From Echria macrotheca (Eukaryota > Ascomycota > Sordariomycetes > Sordariales > Schizotheciaceae), in the NCBI GenBank assembly GCA_030411725.1, contig MU839833.1:620001-684000 (forward strand): a DNA stretch of 64,000 bases, in the 5' to 3' direction. The notes under the pieces were generated by a model. That model ran no database searches, was not told the DNA's origin, and worked only from the letters and a program-made list of their open reading frames with translations. This document shows, piece by piece, positions 31,081 through 41,702 of this stretch (positions within the stretch are counted from its first letter, which is position 1; each line of letters begins with the position of its first letter). The position numbers were made by a program, and so were the translations under genes.

Positions 31081-32107
31081 TCACACCTCCAACCCAGCCA
31101 GCGCAAAACTAGCCGCACACTCCAACCCAAATCCAAAACAACGCGCATACCAGCCGGGGGCCCAATAGTTCATCTCGAGATTATGCGTCGCCCCCCTGAT
31201 CAGACTCCCATCTACCCTCGGACTCGCCGTGAACGCGCCGCCAAAATCACGAACATGCTCCTCGCTGCCCTCCCAGAACACATCCCGCTCCGCAATCCCA
31301 ATCATGACCGGCACCTCGACCAGCGGCGCCCACTCCGTCTTGAACCGCTCGAGCCACACGGCCCGGACCTCGTCGACCTCGCGCACGGGAAGCGGCTCGT
31401 TCAGCCGGTCCGTGTGCTCCCACACCGACTCGTCACAGGACCCGGGCGGCAGGAACATGGCGTCCTTGTGCTTCCCCGGGATCTCGATGAACTCCGGCTT
31501 GGGCTCGGGCGTCTCCATGGCGTAGATTGATCTCGTGCCGAAGCCGGAGGAGATGACGCCCAGAAGCGGGTAGGCCGGCGTTTTACCTTGTTTTATCTCG
31601 GTTGCGTGCAGCCCTATACATATATATCTCTCATGATGAGCCTCCTTATTTCTCATTTCATTTCATTTCGAAGGGAGAGAGAAGAGAAAAAAAAAGAATA
31701 CCTGCAGAAATAACCCCGCCCGTAGTCCCCAGACTATGACAGTGCAGCACAACACCGGTACACCCCTGCGGCGCGCCAAACTCGCTCCACAGCGCCGGCA
31801 GGATATACGCGTGCAGCCACGACCCGATCATCTCAAAGTACGACGAGCCTTCGGGGATCGGGTTGAACGAGGTCGAGGTGCGGTAGCCAGGTCTGTCGAT
31901 GGCCACCCACGGCACGCCGAGGCCGTTGCTCGTGATGGAGGCGCTCACCTTTTCGTTCACGTCGAAGTAGCCGGCCGAGTAGGAGCCGCCGTGGAGGCCG
32001 ACCATCAGGGGGCGGTATTTCGGCGTTGTCGTGGGGTTATGGGGGGGTAGGTTGGAGAGGCCCGTGAGGGTGGCGCCGTTGGCGAGGGTTAGTTTGAAGG
32101 ATTGCAT
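31081..32107 (-). CDS. alpha/beta hydrolase
   Basis: Alpha/beta-hydrolase-fold protein of 312 residues. Exons: 31702-32107 and 31081-31613. I place the 88-nt intron at 31614-31701 (donor GTATTC, acceptor TATAG), because it gives VISAGLHATEIKQGK with a sum divisible by three; an acceptor at 31587 also keeps phase. The oxyanion-hole segment is VGLHGGSYSAG (37-46). The nucleophile elbow is HCHSLGTTGG with S125, in place of the classical GxSxG. The catalytic His is likely in RGATHNLEMNYW, and an acid in MIGIAERDVF. The substrate is unknown; esterase or lactonase activity is plausible. A TATA box lies about 130 bp upstream. Confidence 0.88.
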
Positions 32108-32233
32108 TTTTTTGTTTTCTCTCTCTTTTTCAAATTCTCTTGAGATCTCGATGAGTTGAGTTGACTAGTAGGTACGGTAGCTAAGGTAGGCAGGTTCGGT
32201 AGGTTGAGAGGTATTTGAGCTGCCGTCGTTCAA

Positions 32234-32240
32234 TTATATA
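32234..32240 (-). promoter_or_regulatory. TATA box of the alpha/beta hydrolase
   Basis: Minus-strand TATATAA about 127 bp before the ATG at 32107. Confidence 0.55.
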
Positions 32241-33515
32241 GAGACCCAGAAATTTCTCTATACAAAGTGCTCCGCAAGTTGGTGGGTACTAAAGATGCGG
32301 CTCGGACTCCGAGACGAGAATGTGGGTCGGACTTATTCGGTCGTATGCACCCCAGGTGAGACCAGCGTGATATCGTCTGTCCCGGATGGCTTGTGCCGGT
32401 TTCGGGGTGAGCTGTAATGTACGCATTTCAAGTCTCTTATTCGCTGTCTTGGCAGCCCATACGAGAAAGAGCTGACCGGCTGAAATATTGAAATCTTGCG
32501 CGCGGCTTTATGATCCCGAAATATGCATGAGGGCGGCGTTGAGGAGAAAAAAAGTTAGTGTGTCCAGTTTCGGTCAACAGCGGGGATGTGATTCAAGATT
32601 GGAAGTATGGTGTTCGAGATGGCCGGATTCGATACTTCTAGCCGACGGGACTCAAATCCTATTGACAGATTGTCCGCAGGGAACTTTCAGTCTCTGACGA
32701 GTGAACATGGAGAAACCAAAGGGGGTAAGCCGTATTCGCTTGGTAATAACAAGGCTGCAGGCTTGCGATGAAATCTTGTTTTATTTTCGCGGGCAAGGCG
32801 GATCGGACTCTATACTTGGGGAGGAGGCTAAATCGAACTCTTGTCTTCATCTTTGAAAGTGCTAACTTGTCCGCTACTTCCTCTGTCTGCCACAGCATCG
32901 AAGTCAACCCACCGACTTGCGAGGTATGCAATCGGATCTTCCCAGACCGGTGTATCTAGTTGGACGTACCGATAATCTTGACAACGGAAACTAGAGCTGA
33001 AAGTGTACAAAATTGTATGTTAGACCTTCGCAGAAATATATATATACTAGCACGATATACCCTAAGGAATCAACCCATAGAAGCCCATCTAGATTCTGCT
33101 TTAAACTATGGAAGAATAATTCGCCCCGATGAATCTGGCTATAATTCTCTCCGCGAGATGCAACACGCCCTGCCTCAAGTACTCAGCTCCACTACTAGTC
33201 ATGCCTGGAATCAAAACCGCTGCTCATTGTGCCCCTCCGCCTGCCTCCCTGACTATGGCGCTACATATCCCGATATCAACGATACGCTCACTACAACTCC
33301 ATCTTGACAACTCGAACTGCACCAAGCAAGACTAGGGACCATCCCAGATCGCTCGTTTCCCCCCTTTTCTTTTTCTTTCTTTTCTTTCTTTTCTTTCTTT
33401 CTTTTTTTTTTCTCTCTTTTTCTCTCATGCTTCTTCGCTCAATTTGCGCCGCGACGCACTTGCTCCACCATTTGTTCCTCTCCAACATCATCCCCAGTAC
33501 CCCAGGCCATGGCTC
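32241..33515. other. intergenic with pyrimidine tract
   Basis: No gene seen. The segment 33363-33426 is a continuous C/T tract on the plus strand (GA-rich on the rap1 strand), just past the rap1 stop, so it may lie in the rap1 3' untranslated region. Confidence 0.5.
33363..33426. repeat. CT-rich simple-sequence tract
   Basis: About 60 bp made only of C and T, mainly TTCTTTC units. Confidence 0.85.
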
Positions 33516-36500
33516 CTACCTACTGGGCTTCGAGGTCTCCTTCAAATACTCCCTCCGAGCCTTCATTCTCTCCGGGCCATGCTTCTTGAGCAATCTATTC
33601 TTCTCCTCCCTGGCCTGCTTGATTCTCGCAATCGCCTCCGGGGTGGTCTCATCGCCAAAGTTCGTTCCGTCTATGAAGCGTAGTCCGTCATCATCCGCTG
33701 TTGTCCACACCCCGGCCATGTTCTTCGGAATTTCAGACCCCGATCTCAGGCTTTCCATTATAGGCAGTGCCTCGCTCACGACAAATGTGGTCGCCTTAAG
33801 TGCCGTGATAACAATCGATGGGTGATAGCCAAGCGACACATAGTGTTCAATCATACCCTTTACCTCCTGTTTGTTGGTCTTGCTGGCTAGACTTCCTTGG
33901 AGAGGAGTTGTATGATTGCTCTTGGGCTGTTTCGTTGCCAACTGTGGCTCGCCCAACGCGGCCGGGCGGGCCGGCGCGCTGACCTTCCTTGCATCGGCTG
34001 GCCTCTGGACCGCGACTGGAGATGCAGCCTGTTGTGGAAACAAGGCAGCTGGCAGAGATCTTCGAATTGCTTTGGGTGGTGGCAAGGAAGCTGGTGGTTT
34101 CGATGGACGAGGAGAGTATACCGGGGGATCAAAGCCCTCCTCGCTCGAGCCCGACAGGACGGAATCGTGCCTCCGGGCTGGTCGAAACTCCGGCTCGAGA
34201 ACCTTAGTCGGTCGAGGGGCCTGATTTGACTCCGATACGCTGGAAGCCGACGTGGGTCTTCGGACCGGCCCGTACTCCGGCTTGAAAACCTTGCGGGTTT
34301 GAGGGGGTCTAGCACGATCCTCGCTCAATCTTGATGCGGTAGAAGCCGACCTCGACGTCGATGGTGACCTAAACTCCGACTCGACCAGTGGCCCCGGCCG
34401 AACAGGCCACAGCAAGCGTGAAGCTTCTGATCGCAGTTGCTGCGATGACGTGATGTCTTCGTCTTCGGCGTCTGCGTTCTCAACTGACGAGTGTCGTCTC
34501 TCGGATCCTGCACGCTGCCTTTTATCATATGCCAGAACCGAAAGGCGGGACAGACATGGACTTTGCTCGGCGTCGCTTTGCTCCAAATCATCCTCGCCTG
34601 CCTCCGAGACTCGCTTATCAAGGGGCTGACATGGTAGTTTAGGCGTCTCTGGTACCTCTTCGTCCAAATTGTACCGTGCGCGCTTGTTGGATGAAGAAGA
34701 ACCTAGCGATGATGAAGGCACAGCTTGCTGAAACTTCCTTTTCAAGCCCGCCGAGGGAGGTGAGGAGTCCATATCCATCCGTTGGAATACCGCTGCTGGT
34801 GAGTTCAATGTCGAATGTGGGTCCAATACTTGTTCCTCCTCCTCTTCCTCCTCTTCGGATGACGGGTCTTCGTCTTGGTAGCCCTTGACTGCCTCTTCGA
34901 AATCTGCCAAGTGCAGATCGAACGCTGATTTCAATTGATTCTGTGCGTCTTCACGGCTGATTCCGTGAAATCCTAGGGAATGTGCTATTTCTCCCCAGTC
35001 GCGGTCTCCGGGACTTTCGTATGCAGTAGCAAGCCTCCAGAGGCCCCAGAGGTCGATTTCTCTGCCTTGAACCTGCACCAGAGGAATCGGACGATTAATA
35101 ACCTGACAGTAGACTTCGAGGTTCGTCCTAAACTCCTCCATTGCACTCTGGGTCGCGGTACGTTGTTCTGAGCCGCGGCGGTCCCCAACGGACGACTCCA
35201 GGCCCTGGTCTTCGTCGGCATGCTGAATGGCCTCGATGCTGTCTAGTGGGGTGTCTTCGTCTTCTGGTTTTGCTTCTTCCAAGTACTCTCCAAGGTCTCT
35301 CCGCAACAAATAGCCTTTGGCGTGAGCATGAAACTTCTCAAGCGTCTCCATGGCTTCGGACAATTCCTTTCTAGCACGGTAGCCCCTCCAAACGCTTTTG
35401 ATCGTCTTTGCAGCTCGAATCTTTGCGTATCGTTCGTCCAACTCCCTCCGTCGGGTGTTTGGACTCCGAACGACCACTGTATGTTGGATCGGTGTGATCT
35501 GGTGAGACGGACCGGCTGGAGAACTTCTTGCGTCTGCGGATTTTGTTGACTGAGCTGTGTCGAACTCTGGCTCTGGAATGTGGCGAGATGGACCGGCTGG
35601 AGAACTTTTCACGTCCGCGGATTTTGTTGGCCGAGCTGTTTCAGACTCTTGCTCCGGAATCCGAGGAACTTCTGCATCCTTGTGATGTGAGGTGTTTCGT
35701 TCCTTGGGCTCCTCTCTCGGACCCGGAAGGGGTTGATCGGGTGAGCTAGGCGTGGAAGCTCGAGACTCTGCGTTCAGTGTTTCTCGTTTTGACAAGATCC
35801 GGACCCACCGATCCCTCCAGGAGTGGAATGAATGATGTGGATACTAGGTTCGTTAGTGATGCGGTACTGATTCAAGGCTGTAACTTACCTTCTCCGCGAG
35901 GATCTTGTAAATAACATTTCCTTTCAGAGACTCGTCATTCCGTCGGCACTTCTCGATCCATTTCACAAGTATTTGATCATCTTCTTTTGTGAATTTCTGC
36001 CGGCCACGGCCGGTTTGCGGGCTCACTGAGTCGGGTTGAGGGTTCGGTGCTGGAGGCGGTGTTGCGTGTCGGGATGGTTCAGGTGCCTTCTCTTCTCTGC
36101 GCCGATCCTCGTCTTGATGTTCTTGCGGCTCTTCCATCTGAAAATCCTCCACAGGACGGAATGCCAAGTGCTTCACCCAACGATCTTTCCATGACTGCCA
36201 TGTATGAGTGGGGTGCTGATGCCATTAGCAGTGTTACGGACTGAATTTGCAACAAGGTCTTACTGTTTCGGCGAAAATTTGGTAGATCTTGTTACCGCCA
36301 AGTTTCTCCCCAAGGTGCTCCTGCTCCAGGACCCAGACTCTCAAGAGCCGGTCTTCTTCTGGGGTGAATTTGTTTCTTGTGGCTTTAGCCGGTTGTGTCG
36401 AGGCCACGGGGTGCTGTGAAGGACCCGGATTTTTGGTGTACGCATTGATGTCACGGAGTTCACCTTCCTTGACAGAGTCTTCGATATATTTCCAAGACAC

Positions 36501-36769
36501 GGAGCCGCTCGGTGCATCCTTCCTCGCATGGTCGGCAATACGGACATCCGCAAACTTCTCCAACTGTACAAGCTTCCCTCCGTTGCTCTGCATGCTGGGT
36601 TAGCGGTTTGTTCTTTGAGACAGACACATTGTCGTGGTAAAATACATACCCGAATCGATTCAATCCACTTGCTCCGCATAGGTACACGGAGATGGACGTA
36701 AAACTTGACACCCCCGAAAAGGGTGCCCTCATATTTGCCGTCGACTCCGTCGTACACTACGTCCGGCAT
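33516..36769 (-). CDS. rap1: telomere-binding protein Rap1
   Basis: 1,032-residue Rap1/TRF2IP-family protein of the telomere complex. Exons: 36650-36769, 36264-36587, 35889-36215, 33516-35843; introns of 62, 48 and 45 nt all keep phase 0. Domains: BRCT (about 12-95, GTLFGGVKFYVHL..WKYIEDSVKEG); Myb 1 (111-165, FTPEEDRLLRVWV..HPTHTWQSWKDRWVKHL); Myb 2 (220-274, FTKEDDQILVKWI..YPHHSFHSWRDRWVRIL); two IQ-like motifs (about 403-440, IKSVWRGYRARKEL and KGYLLRRDL); an ARID-like region (about 490-555, LWGLWRLATAYESPGDRDWGEIA); a long disordered Ser/Pro/Glu region; and the Rap1 C-terminal domain (about 909-1000, EHYVSLGYHPSIVITALKAT, IPKNMAGVWTTADDD). The second intron acceptor was chosen because it completes Myb 1. 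It is divergent from swf1. Confidence 0.93.
35505..35665 (-). repeat. 81-bp tandem duplication inside rap1
   Basis: Two adjacent 27-codon units, each encoding TKSAD..SSPAGPS flanked by acidic and Pro residues. The shared word ACCGGCTGGAGAACTT recurs exactly 81 bp apart (35511 and 35592). Confidence 0.85.
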
Positions 36770-37825
36770 GATGGACGTTGGGTGGCCAAGCTGTGGTCGG
36801 CACCGTGCAGCCTATTTGCTAGACAGTAGCGAAATGTCTAGAGAGTGTTGGAATATGGCTGCGGGAGACAATGACGAGGCGTTGTTCTGATGCAGGCCGG
36901 TGCGGTGTTGAAGGTGGAGTGGACAGTGAGAACCAGCAACTGGCATTCGATCCTGGAATGATGAGAGAAAGAAAAGAGCGTGTCGATGTCCGAGTCGGGT
37001 TTTTCGGCTTTGGTTTAAATATGGCCTCTGCTTTAAGGTTCAAGGCTAACGTGCGCTTGTCGGGTGAGCCGGCACGTGCAGCAAAGAAGGAGCTGTTCGG
37101 CTCGTTTGAGGGTACGCGTTTGAATTTGCTGAGCCCGGGTTCGCAGCGGGGTATCGGTAAGAAAGAGGTATCGGGTGTCCTGGATGATGGAAGTTCCTCA
37201 GTGGCATGGTTCCGTGATTTTATATCGGGTCGGAATGTTGGTGGTGCAGCAGCAAACGAAGTGGCATGGGACGTGCTTGGAAGAATCGAGTGATGGATTC
37301 GCGTGACGCGGGGGACTCAGCTCGTCGCGCTCTCACGGGACATGGACCCCACTGTCGCGGCCTCGCTTAATTGCATCCGCGGGCTGCACCTGGCACCGCC
37401 TGTCAGGAGCCAAGCCATCTGAACACCGTGACAGACCGAAAAGCTGACGGATTTTTGTCGGCATGATCCTCCTTCAAACACATTCTTGCTCAGCCACCGA
37501 GGAAGAGGTTTGTGGGTGGTTTTGGCTAGGCTAACCATCGTGACAATTTTGATCCCAAATCTGGGCTCAGCGCAGCAGCCACCACGCGAATCTCAGGTCC
37601 CTCTGCTGCTGAAAATCGAGGCTCCAGGCTTCAGACTCAGGGAAGCATCATTGCCAAGCATTTTTCATTCAGGGGCTTGCGCCTCTTCCACGGCGCCGGT
37701 ACCATCACCAACAGCATCATCAGACACGGAATATTCGCATCTTACCAGTCAAATCGCTCATAATATTTCCCCAAAAGACGACAGAAAAGGATGCCTCTGT
37801 CGCAACGGGGCTCTGACGCGTCAAC
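36770..37825. promoter_or_regulatory. divergent promoter rap1/swf1
   Basis: 1.06 kb between the two start codons. ACGCGT (MluI cell-cycle box) occurs at about 37113 and again in the palindrome TGACGCGTCA at 37814-37823, right before the swf1 ATG. MCB elements bind MBF in yeasts; relevance here is inference. Confidence 0.4.
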
Positions 37826-39134
37826 ATGGTTAGCCTCACTACCGTCGCCCTCGTTGTCGCGGGCATCACCTTCATGACATTTGTGACGTTTTTCGGGAGA
37901 CTGCCGGCCCTACGACGCACGCCCATCGCCTGGCTGCACCGCTTTATATGGGTCTACTTCCCCAACGCACTACTCAGTCTGGACCAGAGGCTGACGGCGG
38001 GCCGGGTCACGTCGGCGTGCTCCCGGTTCGGGAACTATCTTATGTACGAGAGGCACCCGACCGTCCTTGTAAGTACCCCCTGAGACAGAGACCAACACGG
38101 ATTTAGTGACCAAATAGATATTCTTCATCCTCCTCCTCACCATAGGCGAGTATCTCTACCTTCCCACAGCCTGGCCCCAGCTCGGCCCGCTGCAAAAGAC
38201 CACCGGCGCCATCGCCATCATCCTCCCCTACATCTTCCTCTACCTCGCCGCCTTCACCGACCCAGGCTTTATCACGCCGGCCAACCACGCGCGCGAGATG
38301 GAACGCTACCCGTACGACTTCTCCCTCTTCCACCCCGGCATCGCCTGCCGCACCTGCAACCTCTTAAAACCGGCGCGGTCCAAGCACTGCTCCGTCTGCC
38401 GCCGGTGCATCGCCAAGCTCGACCACCACTGCATCTTCATCAACAACTGCGTCGGCGTCGGCAACCACCACTACTTCGTCCTGCTCCTCCTCTCCACCGC
38501 CGTCCTGACAACCTACGGCACCGTCCTGGGCATCCACCTCATGGCCACCAAGATGCGCGCGCACTTCCCCTACTGGTCCCTCCTCCCCTGGCACGGCAAC
38601 GGCGGCGCCGGCCTGCCCCTGCACGACTGGCTCGTCATCTGGGGCTGGGGCATGCAGGACGGCGTGTCGATGGGCGCCGTGACGCTGCTGACACTCATGA
38701 CCTCGCCCCTGGTCTGGGGACTGCTGGGATACCACCTCTGGCTGGTCTACTGCGGCACGACGACCAACGAGTCGATGAAGTGGGGCGACTGGCAGGCCGA
38801 GATGAGCGACGGGTATGCCTTCAAGCGGCGTATACCGGCCGACCGCGCCAAAGATTCCCGGATCGAGCCGGTGTGGACGCGCTGGCCCGCGGACGCGGAG
38901 CAGATTCTTGTGCGGACCGAGGACGGGAAGCCGCCCCGGGCGGATTTGGATATCGCCGGCGTTGGTGAGTGGGAGCCCGTGTGGCGGCTCAAGGATGTCG
39001 AGAACCTGTATGATCTCGGGTTCTTGGATAATCTGATTGACGTGTTCTTCCCGGATTACATGTTTAGAGACCCGCAGACGCCCATGTCGGAGGGGCGAGC
39101 ACGAAGAAGAAAGAAGAGAAGGCAGAGGAGCTGA
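37826..39134 (+). CDS. swf1: DHHC palmitoyltransferase, Swf1 type
   Basis: Membrane S-acyltransferase of 419 residues that palmitoylates cysteines next to membrane segments, with SNAREs as yeast Swf1 substrates. Exons: 37826-38068 and 38118-39134 (49-nt intron, donor GTAAGT). An N-terminal membrane segment covers about residues 4-25 (VALVVAGITFMTFVTFF). Others follow at 82-95 and 110-128, then the zinc-binding cysteine-rich domain (C158-C192, CRTCNLLKPARSKHCSVC), with DHHC at 183-186 and NNCVGVGNHHYF after it. Later come two more segments and the TTNE (TTxE) motif. The basic tail RRRKKRRQR is at the end. The context RFGNYLMYERHPTVL and the position of DHHC favour Swf1 over Pfa-type enzymes. 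Confidence 0.93.
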
Positions 39135-39286
39135 TTCATATTTGTTCCCATCTATAGACATCTTCATATTTACATGTATATAATGCGGGAGATTTAGCAT
39201 GCAGAACTCTTCTTCGGGTATCATGTCTATAGTTTGCAGTTTATAGGTATACAATATGGATACAGTCCAACTCAGACGAACGCCGC

Positions 39287-40516
39287 CTAAGCCTTGATAT
39301 GATTGTCTTCCTTGCTCGGCGCCGGAGCCCACACAATGTCGTCAAACGACACAACCTCAACTTCAGCCGGCGAATCTTCAGAGCCAGCGTCAAACGTCCG
39401 GCCGTCCTCCACCAGCCCAGCCAGCTTGCAGATCGCCCAGCGCGCCCCTTCAACGCCGAGGCCCGGCCCATTTCGCCGATCGCCCGCCCCCGTAACCCAG
39501 ATCTCGCGCTCCCACCCGTCGCCCTCGGTCCACTGCGAATGCCGTCCCTCCATCCTCCTCAGCTCAGCCCAGACACGTACACACGCACCGCTCAGCCCGC
39601 CGTTTTTCTGCCCGCGCCCATGCTTGTCGCGAACCGCCTCTTTCTCAAGCAACTTATCCCCCTTCGTCAGGATGACCAACGTCCTGACCCGATGCGCCTT
39701 CAACATCTCCAGCACCATCCGATCCCCCTCATTCAGCCCAACCGTCGCATCCACCAACAAAACCGCAGCCTTCGCCCGCCGACTCAGATACTTCTCAATC
39801 TCCACGCCCCACTCCTTGATCGACGCATGTCCATAGCCCGGCATATCCACCACCACAAGCGCACAAGAAGGCACCGCCTCCCTCGGCCTCTTCTTCAGCT
39901 CCCGCCTCTCCGTCCGCGACATACTTCCCGCCTGCGCCTCGAGCGCCTTATTCTCCGCCTCGCGATCCCTCAGAAACGCCTTCAGCACATCGGGGCGAAC
40001 CCGGCCGAACCCGTACCCGTTCATCGTCTTGGTACACCCGGCCTTGCGCGACGTGATGGCCAGCCCCTCGCGGCGCGCCTGCACGCCGTGCGCGGTGCCG
40101 GCCTTCAGGCCGCCGAGGCCCGTGAGCGCGTTGATCAGTGTCGACTTGCCGACGTTGGAGCGGCCGAGGATGCAGATCTCGGGGATGCGCGTGTTGAAGG
40201 GCAGCGACAGGAAGCGGGCGGCCGTGAAGAGCAGCTTGGGGCGGTCGTGTGTGAAGATGGTGTTGGCGGCGTCTAGGGCGGAGGAAGACGGTGAGGGCGC
40301 GGGCAGGGCGGATTGGGAAGGGTTGTTGGACGGCGTGGGGAGGTAGGAGAGCGGTTCTCGTGGCGGCGGTGGTTTCGGCGGTCGGGCGGAGGATGACGAG
40401 CCGGTTGTTGTGGAGGCGTGCCGGGCAGAGATGTGTTGAGTTATAGTGGCGGAGTGCCGGATGGTCAGCCAGCGTAGGCTGGGAGGCATCGCGAGGAGGT
40501 TGACCGGGCACGCCAT
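39287..40516 (-). CDS. EngB/YihA-family GTPase, mitochondrial
   Basis: Single-exon GTPase of 409 residues in the TrmE-Era-EngB class; the yeast relative is Mrx8 and the human one GTPBP8, tied to mitochondrial ribosome assembly. The N-terminus (about 1-45) is Arg/Ser-rich with few acids, as in a mitochondrial targeting sequence. G1 is GRSNVGKS (118-125). A switch-I-like SRKAGCTKTMNGYGF follows. G3 is DMPGYGHAS and G4 is TKGDKL. Two fungal inserts lie between G1 and G3 (FLRDREAENKALEAQAGSMS) and after G4. It shares a 203-bp promoter with fmc1, which is also a mitochondrial assembly gene. Confidence 0.9.
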   Translation of the reverse strand: MACPVNLLAMPPSLRWLTIRHSATITQHISARHASTTTGSSSSARPPKPPPPREPLSYLPTPSNNPSQSALPAPSPSSSALDAANTIFTHDRPKLLFTAARFLSLPFNTRIPEICILGRSNVGKSTLINALTGLGGLKAGTAHGVQARREGLAITSRKAGCTKTMNGYGFGRVRPDVLKAFLRDREAENKALEAQAGSMSRTERRELKKRPREAVPSCALVVVDMPGYGHASIKEWGVEIEKYLSRRAKAAVLLVDATVGLNEGDRMVLEMLKAHRVRTLVILTKGDKLLEKEAVRDKHGRGQKNGGLSGACVRVWAELRRMEGRHSQWTEGDGWEREIWVTGAGDRRNGPGLGVEGARWAICKLAGLVEDGRTFDAGSEDSPAEVEVVSFDDIVWAPAPSKEDNHIKA

Positions 40517-40719
40517 GGTGTTTGTTTTCCTCTCGTCAAGTCAACTGCAGACCAAAAGTTCCGGCATTGAATGCGCCGAAATCTTGCCCGTTATCAGGAA
40601 CCAAGCTTCGATAAGGGTTAGGGTTCGTCCATCCAGTCCTCCAAATTTCTCGACTCTTCGCATCACAACCCATCGTCACGAATCCACCTCCCAAACCGAT
40701 CCCTAAGGACCAAAAAAAC
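40517..40719. promoter_or_regulatory. short bidirectional promoter, EngB-type GTPase/fmc1
   Basis: 203 bp separates the two divergent ATGs. No TATA box is obvious. Confidence 0.5.
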
Positions 40720-41037
40720 ATGGCCGCCTCACCCGCTCAACTCCGCGCCCTCTACCGCTCTCTCCTCCGCGAACTTCCCCCCCGACCGATCCTGGCAAAA
40801 CCCCGCCCGCCGCTCCACCAGAAACTGCACAGCAGCTTCCGCGATCCGTCCCTTCGCCACATCAGCGTCGAGCAGGCCGAGGAGATGGCGCGCTACCTTC
40901 GCGCACAACGCACCTACACGATGCTTCTCGAGCGGTACAACCCCGGCATGGGCATGAGCGAGGAGGAGAGGGTGCGGCTGTCGGCCCGGCGCGTCGGCAT
41001 GGATTTGCCTGTGGAGTATGGAAAGGACGACAAATAA
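40720..41037 (+). CDS. fmc1: Fmc1-like LYR-motif assembly factor
   Basis: Single-exon protein of 105 residues with an LYR-type motif at the N-terminus (LRALYRSLLRELPP). In yeast Fmc1 is a mitochondrial matrix protein that helps assemble the F1 part of ATP synthase together with Atp12. The rest (HISVEQAEEMARYLRAQRTY, LLERYNPGMGMSEEERVRLS) fits the Fmc1 family length and its conserved YLRAQRTYxxLLERYNPG core. It lies head-to-head with a second mitochondrial gene, which suggests shared expression. Other LYR proteins exist, so the name rests on the core motif. Confidence 0.88.
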   Translation: MAASPAQLRALYRSLLRELPPRPILAKPRPPLHQKLHSSFRDPSLRHISVEQAEEMARYLRAQRTYTMLLERYNPGMGMSEEERVRLSARRVGMDLPVEYGKDDK

Positions 41038-41702
41038 AGAGTTCCCGGGAGACACTTCGACGCGCCGGGATAGGGAACTTGATCACCATGTATGGATACA
41101 ATACAATTTGGGAGTTTAGGCGCAACGGGGTTCAAGCATTGGATGGCGTGGTCAACATTCGCGGCAGGTATGTCGATGGTCCTTCGGTATCCAACTCCAG
41201 CTGACAGTAGGCAGGTCGCAAAACCCTGCTCGCTCTGGTTTTTGAAGCGGCGTATGCCGTTTGTATACACCGTTTATCTTGTACATATAGACCGATACGG
41301 CTAGAAGAGCTGTTTCCCACATGTCTCATCGGACGGAATCCTAATAATCCGAAGGTGGGCTGCAAACCTGTTTATCCAAAGCCGGAAACTGTAAATGCAT
41401 CAGAAAAATTCGGGTATAATATTGGTTTGTTAGCAGAACTGGTCCCATCACCAGCGTTAATCCCACTCCCAAGTATAACCATACATCGAAAGAAGCACAT
41501 CCTTCCGTCTCGATCTCCATAAACATCGTCGTGGGGTATCAACAAGCCATAACAGCTGCTCAGATGCTTGCTCTCCCTTTTCCATAAATCATCCATCCTT
41601 CAAAGACCGACAGGCCTGCGCCCCAACGTCTTTGGCTTCCATGTGTAGTGAAAGGAAAGTTCGGCTCGGCATGTACAACTTCATATCCAAAACGCGTCTG
41701 TC
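41038..41702. other. intergenic, no gene seen
   Basis: 665 bp between the convergent ends of fmc1 and the large gene at 41703. Only short shadow-like frames are present. Confidence 0.5.

Noticed and set aside
38364..39332. 322-residue frame antisense to swf1
   Set aside because: Val/Glu/Gly/His-rich complement of the DHHC coding exon.
39299..40276. 325-residue plus-strand frame over the EngB-type GTPase
   Set aside because: Arg/Pro/His-rich shadow; the minus strand has all GTPase motifs.
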